Source: Colletotrichum lupini (taxonomy: Eukaryota > Ascomycota > Sordariomycetes > Glomerellales > Glomerellaceae). Taken from it: a stretch of DNA of 64,000 bases. The notes under the pieces were generated by a model. It did no database searches. It saw only the letters and a program-made list of their open reading frames with translations, and was not told where the DNA came from. The translations under genes were made by a program, and so were the position numbers. Of the stretch, positions 12,038-23,919 are shown piece after piece. Each line of letters starts with the position of its first letter. Position 1 is the stretch's first letter. The stretch is taken from contig NC_064680.1 of NCBI RefSeq assembly GCF_023278565.1, positions 2,480,001 to 2,544,000 of the forward strand, in the 5' to 3' direction.

Positions 12038-13138
12038 TTATGCGAAGGTGGTGGGACGCTTCGCGCTGAAGATCTTCTGGTTGTTGAGCTTGGAGACGCG
12101 GTGGGGTAGGGGGAAGCTGAGGCCCTTGGTGATGAGCTGCTTGATGTAAGGGCGCTTGACATCGTCGCCCTTCTCGAGCTCGACGACCTTGAGGATCTGT
12201 TGGAGACTTTGTTAGTGGGGGTTTCGGCTTTCCGGGCGAGATATTCGACGTGAGGGCACATACGTGGATGGACCTGAAGCGGGCACGGTGGCGGGCGGCC
12301 ATGTCGGAGTAGAGAGCCTCGACGGCGTCGGTGCGGGACATCTCGCGGTACTCCTTGTACATGTTGTGGGTGCCGGAGCGGGAGTCGTAGCGGAGCCAGA
12401 CACCGAAGTTCTTGACCTTGAGGGGGTGCTTCTCCTGGATCTGTAGCGTGCAGAGTCAGTCTCTGCTTCTAGTGCTTTGGGAGAATCGAGTTTTTGGTGA
12501 CGTACCTCCTTGACGCTGACGATCTCACCGGTGGCCTTCTTGACCTTCTTCAGGCCACGCAAGAAGTACCAGTAACGGGACTTCGCAACCGTGACATTGG
12601 GAGCGAAGATGGTCATGCGGTACAACGCGGGAGTCGGGTTGGACTCGGTGGGCAAGTGGCGCCCAATGACCTCGTATTCCGAAAGACGACCTATAGCAAA
12701 ATAATCAGTTATGCGTCGTCCTGTGGCCACACAATCTCTGGATTCAAGGATGCGAATAGCTGTGTCATTTCGTGCTGCTGCGAATTTTCCGGTCGGTCGG
12801 TTTCGGACGGGAGGGCAGAATCGCGTTCCGTCGTGAGGTCATGCCAGGTCTTGCGCTCATTCCCCTCTTTCTTGTTCCTCCCAAGCCAAGCCCCGACCCA
12901 TTCGTAGTTTGGTAGTGTGCTGTAGTCTCGCTTGATATGCGAGCTGATGGCAGTCGGTGTTGGTGAATCCATGAAGCAGGCGTGCTATTGCTGTCGTGCC
13001 ATACTGCGACATCTTCGTGGTGTCTCAAGTAACCTTGAAAAAGTTTGTTCGTCGCGGTCGGGGTTCGAAAAATTCGCAGCAAGCATTCGCATCCAAGATC
13101 CAGATCCAAGCGAGGAGAGAGGAATTGTGCTTACCCAT
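12038..13138 (-). CDS. rpl20: 60S ribosomal protein L20 (eL20, RPL18a family)
   Basis: Four exons: 13138-13135, 12690-12506, 12440-12264 and 12196-12038, 174 residues, the normal eL20 length. Exon 1 is only four nucleotides (ATGG) before a GTAAGC donor and a 444-nt intron; joined, the protein begins [20 protein letters not shown]. Conserved segments follow: [20 protein letters not shown], then [40 protein letters not shown], and the end [10 protein letters not shown]. Introns 2 and 3 are 65 and 67 nt with GTACGT and GTATGT donors. eL20 sits on the large subunit near the central protuberance and stalk base. The long first intron right after the start codon is common in fungal ribosomal protein genes. 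The gene is head to head with the CSN12-like gene. An ORF that begins in intron 1 at 12730 is a readthrough artefact. Confidence 0.97.
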
Positions 13139-13782
13139 CTTGAATAATTTGTTAGAAACTGAAGATCCCCCGCGAACTTGAGTAATTGGTGACTTACTTT
13201 GAAGAGCTGGCCGATGGTCGTCGATTATCCGATATCGTGGTGGTTGCTGCTGGGTCTGAAGCCGAATGGGAAAACAAAAAAGTTGGGTAAATGCAAAAAA
13301 GGGCGAGAACCCTATGTGTCAGCGCCACACTTTCCTAAGCGACCGGACCCCACCCTATTGCGGCTGGTGGGTGTCCACCTCAAATCGCCCAGGTTTTCGA
13401 GAAGGTCTGTCAATGCATTCCTGCCTTGAATATCAGGCGCAAAACAGTCGGTGTCCACCAGAAAGGTCAGAGGGAGGAGCTGCCTTTGGCGAATCCCAAA
13501 GTCACTGGGTTTCAACCAATCACAGCGCAGATCGCCCGCGGTTGAGCAACAGCGTCACAAAGGCAACTACATTTGCTGGCTGATGTTAGACGGGGATCGC
13601 TTTCATCATAAGTCTGGCAGGCAGATTGCCTGTTGAATCCATTTTAGCAGGCTTTACCTGGCTGAATTTGCGTCAAGTTCCAGCAAGAGTCTTCAGAGCC
13701 TTCGCTCTTCAGCCCTTCGGCTCTTCCACCACTTAACTCACTCACCCACCCTTCAACATCGACCAGGGCTCAAATAGACAGA
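13139..13782. promoter_or_regulatory. bidirectional promoter region of rpl20 and the CSN12-like gene
   Basis: The start codons of two divergent genes are 644 nt apart, so both promoters must lie here. The plus-side leader at 13680-13780 is CT-rich (CTTCGCTCTTCAGCCCTTCGG...CTTAACTCACTCACC). On the minus side the eL20 ATG follows TTATTCAAG. No other ORF is convincing. Confidence 0.55.
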
Positions 13783-15573
13783 ATGGAGCCTCTGTTTGAA
13801 GAGTTCCGCAATGCCTACAAGACTCGGTCTGGGTACTCTCTTGCGCAGACACTTCAGCCATTCAGTCCAGTCAACAAGCCGGACAAGCTACGGTCCATCT
13901 ATCTGAGCACCAACGTCCAAGAAGCCAAGAGTGACATCAAGTACATGCTCCTCGGTCGGGGCTCGGGATCTAAGAAATTCAAGCTCGACCATGAGGAGAC
14001 TACGGGCTGGGTAGAAGTCTACACAGCGTACTGGAAAGCCATTGGCGAGATCCTCAAAGTAGAGGGCGACTCCGCTGCTGGAGGTAGGGTGAGCTCTCGC
14101 GCAATACGCTTCCCATCCCCATTCTTCAGTTTCACCACTAACACCAGCAACAGTCTTCATCATGGACCAAGGTGTATGAGTCTTGGAAGGAATTCACCAC
14201 CGCTCTCATCCGAGGCTACACTAATTATGGCTTCGAGGCGTGGACAATTCCGTGCCTCTACCTTGCTGGCAAGCATTTGCGACTCTTCGCCATCAGCTCA
14301 GACGAAGAGCGGAGCACCACCGAGGCCACTGCTGACGCAATGGAGCTTGCTGACGACTACGATCCGGACTTGGAGAAGCAAAAGCAGCTGCGCGACTGCG
14401 AGCAGCAGCTCAAGCGTATCTTCACTCTGTGTCTGAGCGATAGGTATGTCGACAAACCCGAATGCTCTTGGCTAGTCCTAATTGTGTACAGAGCACCTCT
14501 CGAAGAATCAAGAAAGTGGGCTATTTACTACATCATCAACTTGCTCTTCAAGACCTACTTCAAACTCAACTCGGCAAGTCTGAGTCGGACAATCCTGAAG
14601 GCGTTGTCCACGAACCGTGGAGACATGCCGCCCCTGGAAGCATTCCCCAAGTCACAGCGGGTGACATTCAAGTATTACGAGGGCGTGCTCTTCTTCTTGG
14701 AGGAGAACTATGTTGAGGTACGATTACTGAGAGAAGTCCAGTTCTCAATTTCGGATCTAACGAAATCCAGGCCGAAAAGCACCTCACAGAGGCATGGTCC
14801 CTGTGTCACAAGGGTGCGAAGAGCAACCAAGAGTAAGTACTCTCGACACATCCCAAATCATCATCCCCAATCACTAACAACCATCACAGGAGAATTCTCA
14901 CCTATCTAATACCATGCCATCTCCTCACCACACATACCCTGCCCAGTAGCAAACTCCTTGAGCCCTACCCGCGGCTGCAAAAACTCTTTCTCCCACTGTC
15001 GCAGTGCATCCGCAAAGGCGACTTGCGCAACTTTGACCTAGCTCTACAAGAAGGCGAAGAGGAGTTCGTCCGCCGCAGAATCTACCTTACGTTGGAGCGC
15101 GGTCGCGACATTGCCCTGCGCAACCTATTGCGCAAAGTCTTTGTCGCCGGTGGCTTCGAAGAGGCGAAGGAAACCGGCACCGCTCCCGTTCGTAGGACCA
15201 GAGTTCCAGTCGCCGAGTTCACAGCTGCTATCAGCCTTGGTAGCCAGGAGACTGTTGACCCAGACGAGGTTGAGTGCCTGCTGGCAAACATGATTTACAA
15301 GGTACGTGGCAGCTTTTCTTTTGTCGTGCGTCTGGGGTTGCCTAGTAGGCAACATCATCACGGGACCAACCTTGCGTGCTCAAGGGAATCCGGTGTCGTG
15401 GCGACTGCCACAAAAGCTCGCTACTCTGGCAGAATTCCATAGTAACCCCTCACTCACAAGTACATGACTAATCATTCAATCGTCTGCAGAACCTCATGAA
15501 GGGCTACATCGCCCGCGAGCGCGGCATCGTCGTCCTCTCCAAGAACGGGGCGTTCCCCGGAACAGGGGTTTAG
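13783..15573 (+). CDS. csn12: PCI-domain protein, CSN12/Thp1-like
   Basis: Six exons: 13783-14088, 14154-14443, 14492-14717, 14771-14832, 14890-15301 and 15490-15573, 459 residues. All phases close, and the donors are GTGAGC, GTATGT, GTACGA, GTAAGT and GTACGT. The protein follows the CSN12/PCID2/Thp1 family along its length: [36 protein letters not shown], an N-terminal helical repeat region, [20 protein letters not shown], and a C-terminal PCI winged helix. That winged helix runs from [20 protein letters not shown] to [20 protein letters not shown] and [20 protein letters not shown]. Family members act in the TREX-2-like mRNA export complex (Thp1) or associate with the COP9 signalosome (Csn12). 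Intron 2 is 48 nt, divisible by three and stop-free, so its retention would add 16 residues. Intron 5 is longer (188 nt). Confidence 0.93.
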
Positions 15574-18127
15574 ACGGGGATGGTGGGGTGGGGACTCCGA
15601 CCGCATGAGACTTTCGACCGGCCCAAAGATGACTTGAGATAATACAGCCTTGGTACCACACCATCGTGCGCACAAAAGCAGCGAGAAGATATCTGACCCA
15701 ATAGGCATCGGCGGCACGGCGTCGCTGAACTTAACGGCCTCGTATAAGGTGCGAGGAAACCTAGCAGCATGCATTGGTGCGAGGAAGATGGATGCATGAG
15801 TATCTTAGTGATACCGGGCAATTAAAAAAGCAAAGTCTATCTCGACGCCATCTGTTGGGATCAATCAGTAGACGCGAATCGATACATTGACACTCAGCAG
15901 ATTGCTTCTATTGTTCCAATGCTCAGTTACATAATCATAGTAAAAGATCGAAAACCACAAAAGAGTTCACCCCCCCGGTGCTGGACTGGGGGCTACATCT
16001 CTTGGTGCTCATGCTGGGGAATTTTATGGTGCTCATTCCGGGATTCGAACTCGGGTAACTCGTATGCGCTGAGCCTGTCGTCGAGTAGGCTGGTTGGCGT
16101 ATATGATTGATGTCGACCATTAACCAATTCCACCACCCACGCCACAGTTTGACCTGACCCCCCGACCTAGGGGGGCGCCTGCTGTGCTGGTGACGAGAAT
16201 GGAGTTGAGGGGGTCTATATGGGCTTCTTTCCTGTGTGTATTTCACTCGTGACCCGGATGGATGGGAATGGGAAGTTATCAGGTGAAGGTTTAGGACTGG
16301 GAGGATAGGCAGGTGCGATGGGGATGGGCTTGGGGCTTCCCACCTCAGGCAAGCACGCTTGGCCTAGTGGCCGTCTGGAGACGATACCTACCTAATTAAG
16401 GTACTATGAGACTGGTCTTCAATGAATGAAATAAAGGAAATTCCATCCTTCGCACTTTGGAAACAACATCCACTGTTTGATGCATATGGAAAGGTTTTCC
16501 GATTTCACCGGCCATCTATCTGTCTCATACCTCCCTTATGTACGTGTGACACCACGTTGAGCTTGTAATTCACCGAAAGTCTATCACGCATGGGCGCATA
16601 GAAGTATTTACAAAATTGCAATCACACCAGTTACTTGCGGCCACGGACCAACAGTCAAACAACATCACTCAGTATGTAGAAAACAACTACCAGATGGAGC
16701 ATCTGCCGTACCACATTTCAGAATGCAGCTCCACGCACACCTCTGGCTCACATCCATCTCCACCTCCAGTCCTCCCTTTGGAGAAAAGTACCCTCATATG
16801 GCGACCCAAGCACGACACGGGCAGGAAAGACGGAACAATGACTAACGTCTCACAAGCACACCCACCAGTACGACCAGCCTACCAAAGTAAGCGAAGAGGG
16901 GGTCCCTGGTGGTTGACTTTAGTTTAAGTGCTTGCATCAGTAGCGTGATAAGGTAATTCAGGAGAAGCAAAAAAGACAAAAGCCGGGGTCTGAAAGTATG
17001 TGTGTTGTGTTCCCAGAGAGTGGTGGGGTTGAGTTGGGCTGTTGTGTCGTGCGTGAATCGGCGATAGTGTTGCTAAGAGTCAGCCTCGGTGACACTACCA
17101 ATATGACTCACAGCTCGAAGAGGGGCAAGATATCCGAAAACACGGCCGCTACGCTAGGCGAGCCTGGTCGCCGCGGCGGGCGGACCAGGAACCGGGACAC
17201 TCTACCGGGGGGCGATGGATGGGGTTGACATAGGCAGGGATAGTTCGCCCGGATCGGGGCCTGTGAATTCGGGTGCCTTGGGCATTCACGAGTATTCACG
17301 TAGGACTTTTGCTCGTGGTCGAAAACTTCGGTAGGTCGTGTTGGTTATGTTTCAGAACACAAGAGGAAGTTGGAGATACCAGAAGATGGCCATCAAATCA
17401 CTCGTTGGATTTTGTGAATATCGCAACGACGGGATATCTTCATTTCCATCGGAAAAAAGGCTCGAGATTCACAGCATCAACTCCTGTAGATTTGCAGAAA
17501 CTAGAAAGCGAGTGTGAAGAATGATAATTTTACAGTTAATGATTTCGATCTCTTTCGCAGAAGACGCAATCTGTCCCAAATTTCTTTCGTCTCTCGTCTC
17601 GTTCTTTTCGCTCTGTTACACCCAGAGCATCCGGGTCTCGTATTTCTCAGTCGCCTCTATACGGAAGGCGAACAAGAGACAGGTTTTCCTGCCTCGAAAG
17701 AAACCGTTTCTCGAGGTTGTCCGCCTCTCATGGGGTTCTCGTCTCGCCAAAAGTAAGAGATAAATGTACAAGGGTTTCTCGTGAGAAGTCAAGAATTCGA
17801 GCAAGAGATGCCGGGAAAATTTGCAGAAATAATACAAAATGTTGTACCCAAACGCCGTGACCATCCCTATCCAGTGGGATGGGTTTTCAAACGCCCTGAT
17901 GTTTATGGTATTTTGCGGGTTTTGCGAGTCCAGCAGGCTTCAAATCGCCCGTTTCAGCGACAATCAACGGCGAAACAAAGTAAAAAGTAGATGAGAAAAG
18001 AAATGGAAGGCAAGATTGCGTGAGAACGTAAAGTCATTAGTTATGATGAGCCGGGTATTCATTCGTCCTTGGCTGAGATGAGAAGATTCAAGGTGTAGGA
18101 AATGAGAAAAGAGTGAGGTTGTGCCCC
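15574..18127. other. intergenic region, no protein gene recognised
   Basis: Between the convergent 3' ends of the CSN12-like and BTB genes. It holds a tRNA-derived element at 16027-16142 (listed separately). ORFs at 16616-16927, 16998-17228 and 17514-17763 lack start context, partner exons or family signatures. I see no transposon ends. Confidence 0.45.
16027..16142 (-). other. tRNA-derived element or tRNA pseudogene (Leu-like)
   Basis: On the minus strand there is an A-box (TGGTGGAATTGG at 16135-16124) and a perfect B-box (GTTCGAATCC inside a T-arm at about 16052-16041). The end reads AATGAGCACCA, as if a CCA tail were encoded. The D-region resembles bacterial or mitochondrial tRNA-Leu (GTGGAATTGG). 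The acceptor strands do not pair (GCGTGGG against AATGAGC), and no clean anticodon arm can be drawn, although GTCGA and TCGAC segments flank the centre. I therefore read it as a decayed tRNA, an organelle-derived fragment, or the head of a tRNA-type SINE, not a working gene. Confidence 0.3.
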
Positions 18128-19296
18128 TTAAAAACGGCCACCACGGGGTGTGCGAGGAGAGTTTCTAAATATCGATTAGCAACGGATTCGTGATTTGTCA
18201 CTTCACTTTCGAGGGCCTACTTACACGGTCGAGATGTCGTCGACGTGGTTGCAAAGCGCGACAAAGAGGTCAAAGAAGAGCGGGGTGCCGCCGTTGTACA
18301 TCTCCAGCTGCATCGTGCCGCTCCGCTTAAAGGTGCTTCGGCTGCGGATGATGAGGGCGAGGTAGTGCGCCCGCAGCTTCGAGTCGCTGTCGGGCGTGTT
18401 GGCATAGGCGTATCGGGCCGACGCCAGGATGGTGCTGCACTGGATGCCGGATTCTTAACGGCCATCTGTTAGCAGAGTGTTGCATAGTGATGGAGGTAGA
18501 ACATTACTGAGAAATGAACTTACGAAGACCCTGCTTCCTCAGCGAAACCCTCTTGAGCTCCTCGAGACCGTACTTCTCCGCAGCGCAGTAAATCACCGTG
18601 TCCTTGAGCAAATCGCCGTCGACGCCGTGGTGGTATACGGTCGACTCGACGCCCCCGCGGCCGTTTTCTCCGTTGCTGCTAAGGGCCTCAATCTCCCACG
18701 AATTACGGCGCTTGTTGTGCACCAAGCGCGGGTAGTAGTCGCCCTTGTAGAGATACTCCAGCACGGACGAGAAGATCTCGGGCTCCTCGTCGGGGAGGGC
18801 GATGCGCTTAGTCGGGGCGGCCGAGGAGGAGGCTACGGAGGCCGGGGAGCCGACGACGTCGGCGGGGCTGCCGTATAGGTTGGCGCGGAGGGCGTTTTGG
18901 AAAAAGGGCGATGCGCAGAGGACATCTTCATGGGCGGCGAAGAGGCGCTGTTCTGTGCCGACGACGAGGGTTACGATTGCGGAGGTGAGGTTGCTGGTTT
19001 CAGGGAGGGTTCTGTTAGTGTCTGGTTCACGTTTCTTTCAAGCGACATGCAAGGGTTTCGATGGAGAATGCAGAGTAAATGAATGTGTTGAAGACTCACT
19101 TGCTCATGGAAGTATCCTCGGTAGCAGTGCTCGTGGTCGTAGTGGCAGTTAATGGCCTTCGGCTGTGGCGGGATTCATGGCGATGTTTCGAAACGCCGCT
19201 GGATTTGCTGAATGATGAGCTGGATTTAGATGCCTTGTGGCTCTTTGAGAAGCTCTTGTTCACAGTCTGTGATGGTTCGTAGCGTCTGCTGAACAT
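18128..19296 (-). CDS. BTB/POZ domain protein
   Basis: Four exons: 19296-19100, 19011-18524, 18453-18225 and 18164-18128, 316 residues. The N-terminus is Ser/Lys/His-rich and basic. The BTB core starts in exon 2: TSNLTSAIVTLVVGTEQRLF, AAHEDVLCASPFFQNALRAN, then PDEEPEIFSSVLEYLYKGDY and ENG-rich and VIYCAAEKYGLEELKRVSLR segments. BTB proteins homodimerise or serve as Cul3 adaptors, and many fungal ones remain uncharacterised. Intron 2 uses an AAG acceptor (TTAAG|AA). The last donor GTAAGT contains the codon TAA in frame. Retaining intron 3 would therefore end the protein at DDISTV, while splicing adds a basic tail NSPRTPRGGRF. I prefer the spliced form because of a GCTAATC branch site and a TTTAG acceptor. 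Confidence 0.85.
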
Positions 19297-20916
19297 TTTG
19301 GCTGATGGTTTCCGGAATGGCTGGGATGGTGTTTACCGAGGAAATGGAAAACGGAATTCGAACCGAAGATATCGCAGCTCGGATGCCTAAGGAACGTCGT
19401 CGGAGAGAAAATTTCAAGTGATGGAAAGAATAGGTGATGGATGGAATAATTGATTATCGATGACTATGGGATGGACCGAAATATTGATTCTCATGGGAAA
19501 ATGTGTTTGACCTACCTAAGGCGCCGTTTCCGAGATGAGTGAATACAGAAGAGAGAGCGAACTCGAGAGAAACTCATGGTGGATGGGCGATGGGATTCTA
19601 ATATATACAGCCTGATTTCCTGGCACGGTCCCCCAAGATCCCTCCCCTACTTGAAGTACGTTGCAGTGATTGCCTTGCACCGGCTGCTTTTGAACAGGAT
19701 GGCACCGAGACTCTGTGCCTGGGGGAGAGGGGGGCGGACTGATAAAAAAAAAAGTGGTGAGAACGTCCTCATTGGACGCGTCAGGGGGATCAAGGGGAAC
19801 GCGTCGGTGGGTCTGAGGGACACACGCCTCGGATGCGATATCACGTGCACGCCAGCAGGGTACTTCGCTGATGGGAAAGTGGGTGGTGCGCCGGGGTTTT
19901 GCTTGGCTGCCTCTGTGGTGGCACTGTTGGGAAAGCTGGCGGACACTGGCAGGCACTGGATACCAGGCCGAACCCGGTTCTAAAACCGCGCCATGTCCAA
20001 GCCATCCGCAGGGGGAACAACTTAAGCAGCCAGTGCCAAAAAAAAGGAGAGAATGTGTGCAAGCTTGCGTTGGCTTTGGTGCATTTGGTTCGGTGCCACT
20101 GTGCTCAAGTCAAGGGGGCTGGATGATTCCCTCGCTCTTGTCGACAGGTTACTCCGCGGTGACTCAATGGCCCAAAGAGTACCTCTGTCCGGGAGTTTGC
20201 GGGCTGCCGAGCACACATCTGTGGTGCGCCGACGATTCACACTTCACACGAAAGCTGCCTAGGTGCCTGGAACAGTGGGAAACAGCCTGAAATGATCCAC
20301 GTTGAGACGGCGTGGCCGCGTCCAAGCTTTTGTACCCATCACTTGGCCAGAATAAGAAATGTTAGGGGCAGACAATTCATCTGGATTCATTGCCGTCGCA
20401 CAGGGGGCGAATACTCTCAGTCAAGTTCTAGGAATAGTTGAGGGGCCAAAGGAATTCTCTGATGATACGAAGTATCAATTTGGAGACGATTTGAGCTCAC
20501 AGGGGTCCAACGTATTGTTCTGTTCTATCTCGAAAGCCCGATGCTCAGAGAGAGGCTTTCGGGATGGCGTAAATGATGTTGGACCGCAAGGGATGGTACC
20601 ATGGACAAGGCTCGGTTTCCTGCGAAGAGAGGCAAGGCAATTTAACCCCTGAACATCAATCGCCTCTATAAACCTTGCACCGGTTTGCCGGGGCCCGGGG
20701 AGCGGTTCCTAGCTTCCCAATCCGAAATCCAAACTGAACTCGAACGCCGAGGGTTCCCTCGGCAGTGCCATGTACTCATTCAATTCGCCAATCAGGTTTG
20801 CCCACTTCAGGATGACCAACGTTTACAGCTCTGAAGTGTCACCGTGACAGCTTCGTGCGAACTCACTGCTTAGCTATCCGTAGACAGACCTCACTTGATG
20901 TCATTATTAGTGTCCA
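19297..20916. other. promoter of BTB gene and hydrolase 3' flank
   Basis: No gene recognised. ORFs on both strands at 19516-20290 are overlapping and mutually exclusive, with no family signatures. The 5' leader of the BTB gene should be within 19300-19600, where the minus strand is CT-rich. Confidence 0.45.
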
Positions 20917-22201
20917 TCAGATTTTAGCAACAACCTGCTCAATGCAGTCGACGACGGCTCTGCGTCCCTCTAGCCTGATGACGGCATCGTTGTGGAAGGC
21001 GCCCTGCACCGTCTTCTTCTCTACCTCGAGCCCGACCTCCTCGCAGCGCCGGACCAGCTTCGCGCCAAGCTCGGCCGGCACTAGCTCGTCTCTGCCAGCT
21101 TCCACGATCGTAATGCGAGGCCTCTCATAGATCCTCGACCCGGACCAGTTCCCAGCGATCGTGGCTAGGTTCGTCCAGCTGTCCAGGTGATTCCGGAGAA
21201 ACGGCCAGAGATGACGGTACGGCACCCATTTCTGGGGATACAGTGTCGCTAGCATGTCCTTGACGGACGTGAAAGGTGTCTCGAGGATGAGCGACCGTAG
21301 CCGCAACGTGGGCGGGAACGCCTCCCACGCGGCGAGGTTCGTGGCGACCCCAGCGCCGATGCTCTGACCCCAGAGTATCACCTCCGGCGTGGGCTGGTGC
21401 CCGTGGACGTCGTGCTCGCTGTGCACCCGCCCAATCCAGTGCAGAGCCGCCCGCGCATCCAGGTTGATGCCCTTCTCGGAGGGACGACCCCTCGACGTCC
21501 AGTACCCGCGGTAGCTTAAACACACAAATGTGTATCGCGCGGGCCGTTTGCTTTGCTGCAACGACTGTAGGACCCACGATAGGTCGGGCAACCGTGGGGG
21601 AATGGACGAGGCGTTTCCTATTTTTCCCCAATGCATGAGCCTTTGATCGTTTGGAGAGGCAAAAGGGGAAGTGCCATGCGCCAGCCAGGGTATTGGAACG
21701 GGGACGAGGCGGACCCTGAAAGTAGAGGATGTAGATGGACGGCACCGATAGAGTATCGTCGAGCGACGTGGTCTTCCTCCCACCAGTCGATGTCGCCGAG
21801 GCCACGCAGAGGGCTAGATCCGTCCCATCGGCGGCTCGGATCCTCTTCTCCTCCCACTGTACGCCCCAGCACTGCTTCGCGTAGTCTTGGATGCGCTCCC
21901 TGCGTGCATTGGGTGGCAGGCCTGGCATGTAAATGATCTTGTTCTGGAAGATGATCATTGCGAGACACTTTTGCGTCCACAGAGTGAGCAGAAGGCCGGT
22001 GAAGACGAGCGGTGGTAGATAGAGCGCCTCAGCTCTGAAGTGCCGCTTGTGAGTCAGGCCAATGTGCGGCGTCACAAGCAGTTTCGGCATCGACTGCCGC
22101 TGAGACGTGGCTCGCCATGGTGACGTGACGGGAAGTGCTTGCAGACGGCGAGGACCATGTAGAAGCTGCCCAATGGAGGATGCGCGGATAGCATGCATCA
22201 C
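20917..22201 (-). CDS. membrane-anchored alpha/beta hydrolase (ABHD13/17, Bem46-like)
   Basis: Two exons, 22201-21715 and 21617-20917, about 395 residues. The 97-nt intron has an unusual donor GTCCGC and acceptor AATAG; the join restores YFQGNASSIPPRLPDLSW, the oxyanion-loop region of this family. Near residues 60-90 a hydrophobic segment (LYLPPLVFTGLLLTLWTQ) precedes the motif QNKIIYMPGLPP, typical of single-pass ABHD13/Bem46-like enzymes. The nucleophile elbow is GQSIG in EVILWGQSIGAGVATNLAAW. The acid is in AGRDELVP, and the His is in GAFHNDAV. These are all parts of a serine hydrolase triad. It likely acts on membrane lipids or acylated proteins; the substrate is unknown. Two adjacent Met codons open the ORF, and I kept the first. 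A CTG/CGG triplet run sits just upstream at about 22343-22369. Confidence 0.87.
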
Positions 22202-23919
22202 GGTTGCTCGCGAGACATGGAGGCGCGTATCAGGCGCGGGTGGATGATGTGGTATTGGGTTGAAGGTTACGGAACTAGACCCTGAGATGCGGATTACCTC
22301 GAACAGAAGCGTTGCGTACCCTGAAAAGAGGGGCGGTTCCTGGCGGCGGCGGCTGCTGCTGCTGCTGCTTGCGCAAAAATCAAAGATGGAGAACGTTGGT
22401 TGGGAGTAGGTATCGCGGACTACTTACTGTATAGAGTGACGGGCCATGACATGGTGCGCATGTGGTCGTGTTCGAACGCGACTGGGTTCAATATGGCCGG
22501 CATGCAGGCGGTCCTATTCCGCTCAGAAAGCTTCGGAGGCAACGTTCGAATTCGGCGTTGGCGGCAAACGAAGACGGACTGGTTAAATAAGCACCACGAT
22601 TGCAGGTCGGGGTCCAAGGATTCCAGCCCAATGGTCGACGATCTGCATTCGTCCATCAATTGCAACGGTGATTCTTATCCGTCTCGAGGGCTCTTTGGGT
22701 CTCGTACCATACTAGGTATACCTAGGCACTCAAAGAGGAATGGACCATGGGCAGGGTTCCGCCATTGACACAATCTGGTGTGTAGATGGAAATGGAAGAT
22801 GTGGTAGAGACATTGCTCTGTCTGAGACAAGGTCGCTCCGTGACACGGGCAGGCCAGACAAATCTCAGCTTGACAGCCAAACAGCCTGCAACAATGGCTT
22901 TCTAGAGGCGAGTGTCGACCCATGTGGTAAGATAGTCATTAAGCTGCTCTATCTGCTGCTTCACTATCCGTTCGCTTCAAGAGCATCATCATCATCTCAT
23001 TCCACGGCGTGATTCTCGCCCTCTCGGTCCATTTAGCTTGGTACGGAGTACATTACCTACAGTGACAGACCCAGTGCCCCCGCCTCCACTGCTACTCGGG
23101 TAAGGTAGGTACTTTCTAGCAACATTGAGACGTCATAAGGTACTCTAGAGCCAAACGGCCCTCGATGAATTGCTGGAACCAGCCTGCCAATCCTGCACTC
23201 GTGAATAAGGTCAGGTATCCAGCAGCGGGACGAATGGAAAAGGCAGGAGAGGGGATGAACCGTGAGGTACCTTACGTAGTGTAAAGTAGACGGCAGGCCC
23301 AGCCATCTCGTCACTTCTCAACTTCAGAGAGCTTACCTCATGGCAGGTGTTCCCAAACCCCCAGGGGCAGGGCATGTGCTGTGCTGTTCCCCTCCCCCGC
23401 CCATAACCGGCACCAATACGGGCACCAGGCGGTCGGGGAAGGCACCTTATCCACATGTGCGGTGTGTGTGTGTGAGAGTATGAGAGCAAGCGGGCGTAAC
23501 TAATAAATAAAGAATCAGCCGCCCTCGAAATTGGACGTTGCCTTGATTTACGCCGCAAAATCGCACATCCCTTCCTCCCCATACCATACTACCTTATACC
23601 TTGGCATGTGCAACACTGGATCTTGATTACCTATCGGTCCATCAGTGAACAACCCCTCTATTTCTGTCCTGGTGCCCATTTCCTCCCTCCAGGTCCTCCA
23701 AACCATCCCACTTTCTTGATCAGATCTTCCCACCCCGCCCCGCCGAGAATTCACCGCCGACTTCAACAACCGCCTTTTTTTCCTCGTTTGCTCATTCCCA
23801 CCCCGCCACTCTTGAAATCTCCAACATCACTTGGACGGAGCCACGACCGAGCCAAGAAACCTTATCTTGTTACAGCAACCACCGCGACAGCCCCGAACCG
23901 ATATCGAATCCCGCCCACC
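22202..23919. promoter_or_regulatory. divergent promoter region, hydrolase (-) and sds22 (+)
   Basis: The start codons of two divergent genes are 1.7 kb apart. A CTG/CGG triplet tract lies at 22343-22369, in the hydrolase leader. A GT run is at about 23461-23472, and a CT/CCG-rich leader at 23690-23919 precedes sds22. ORFs here have no gene-like character. Confidence 0.5.

Noticed and set aside
17514..17763. Two overlapping plus-strand ORFs
   Set aside because: Frames conflict with each other and with a minus-strand ORF; no recognisable protein.
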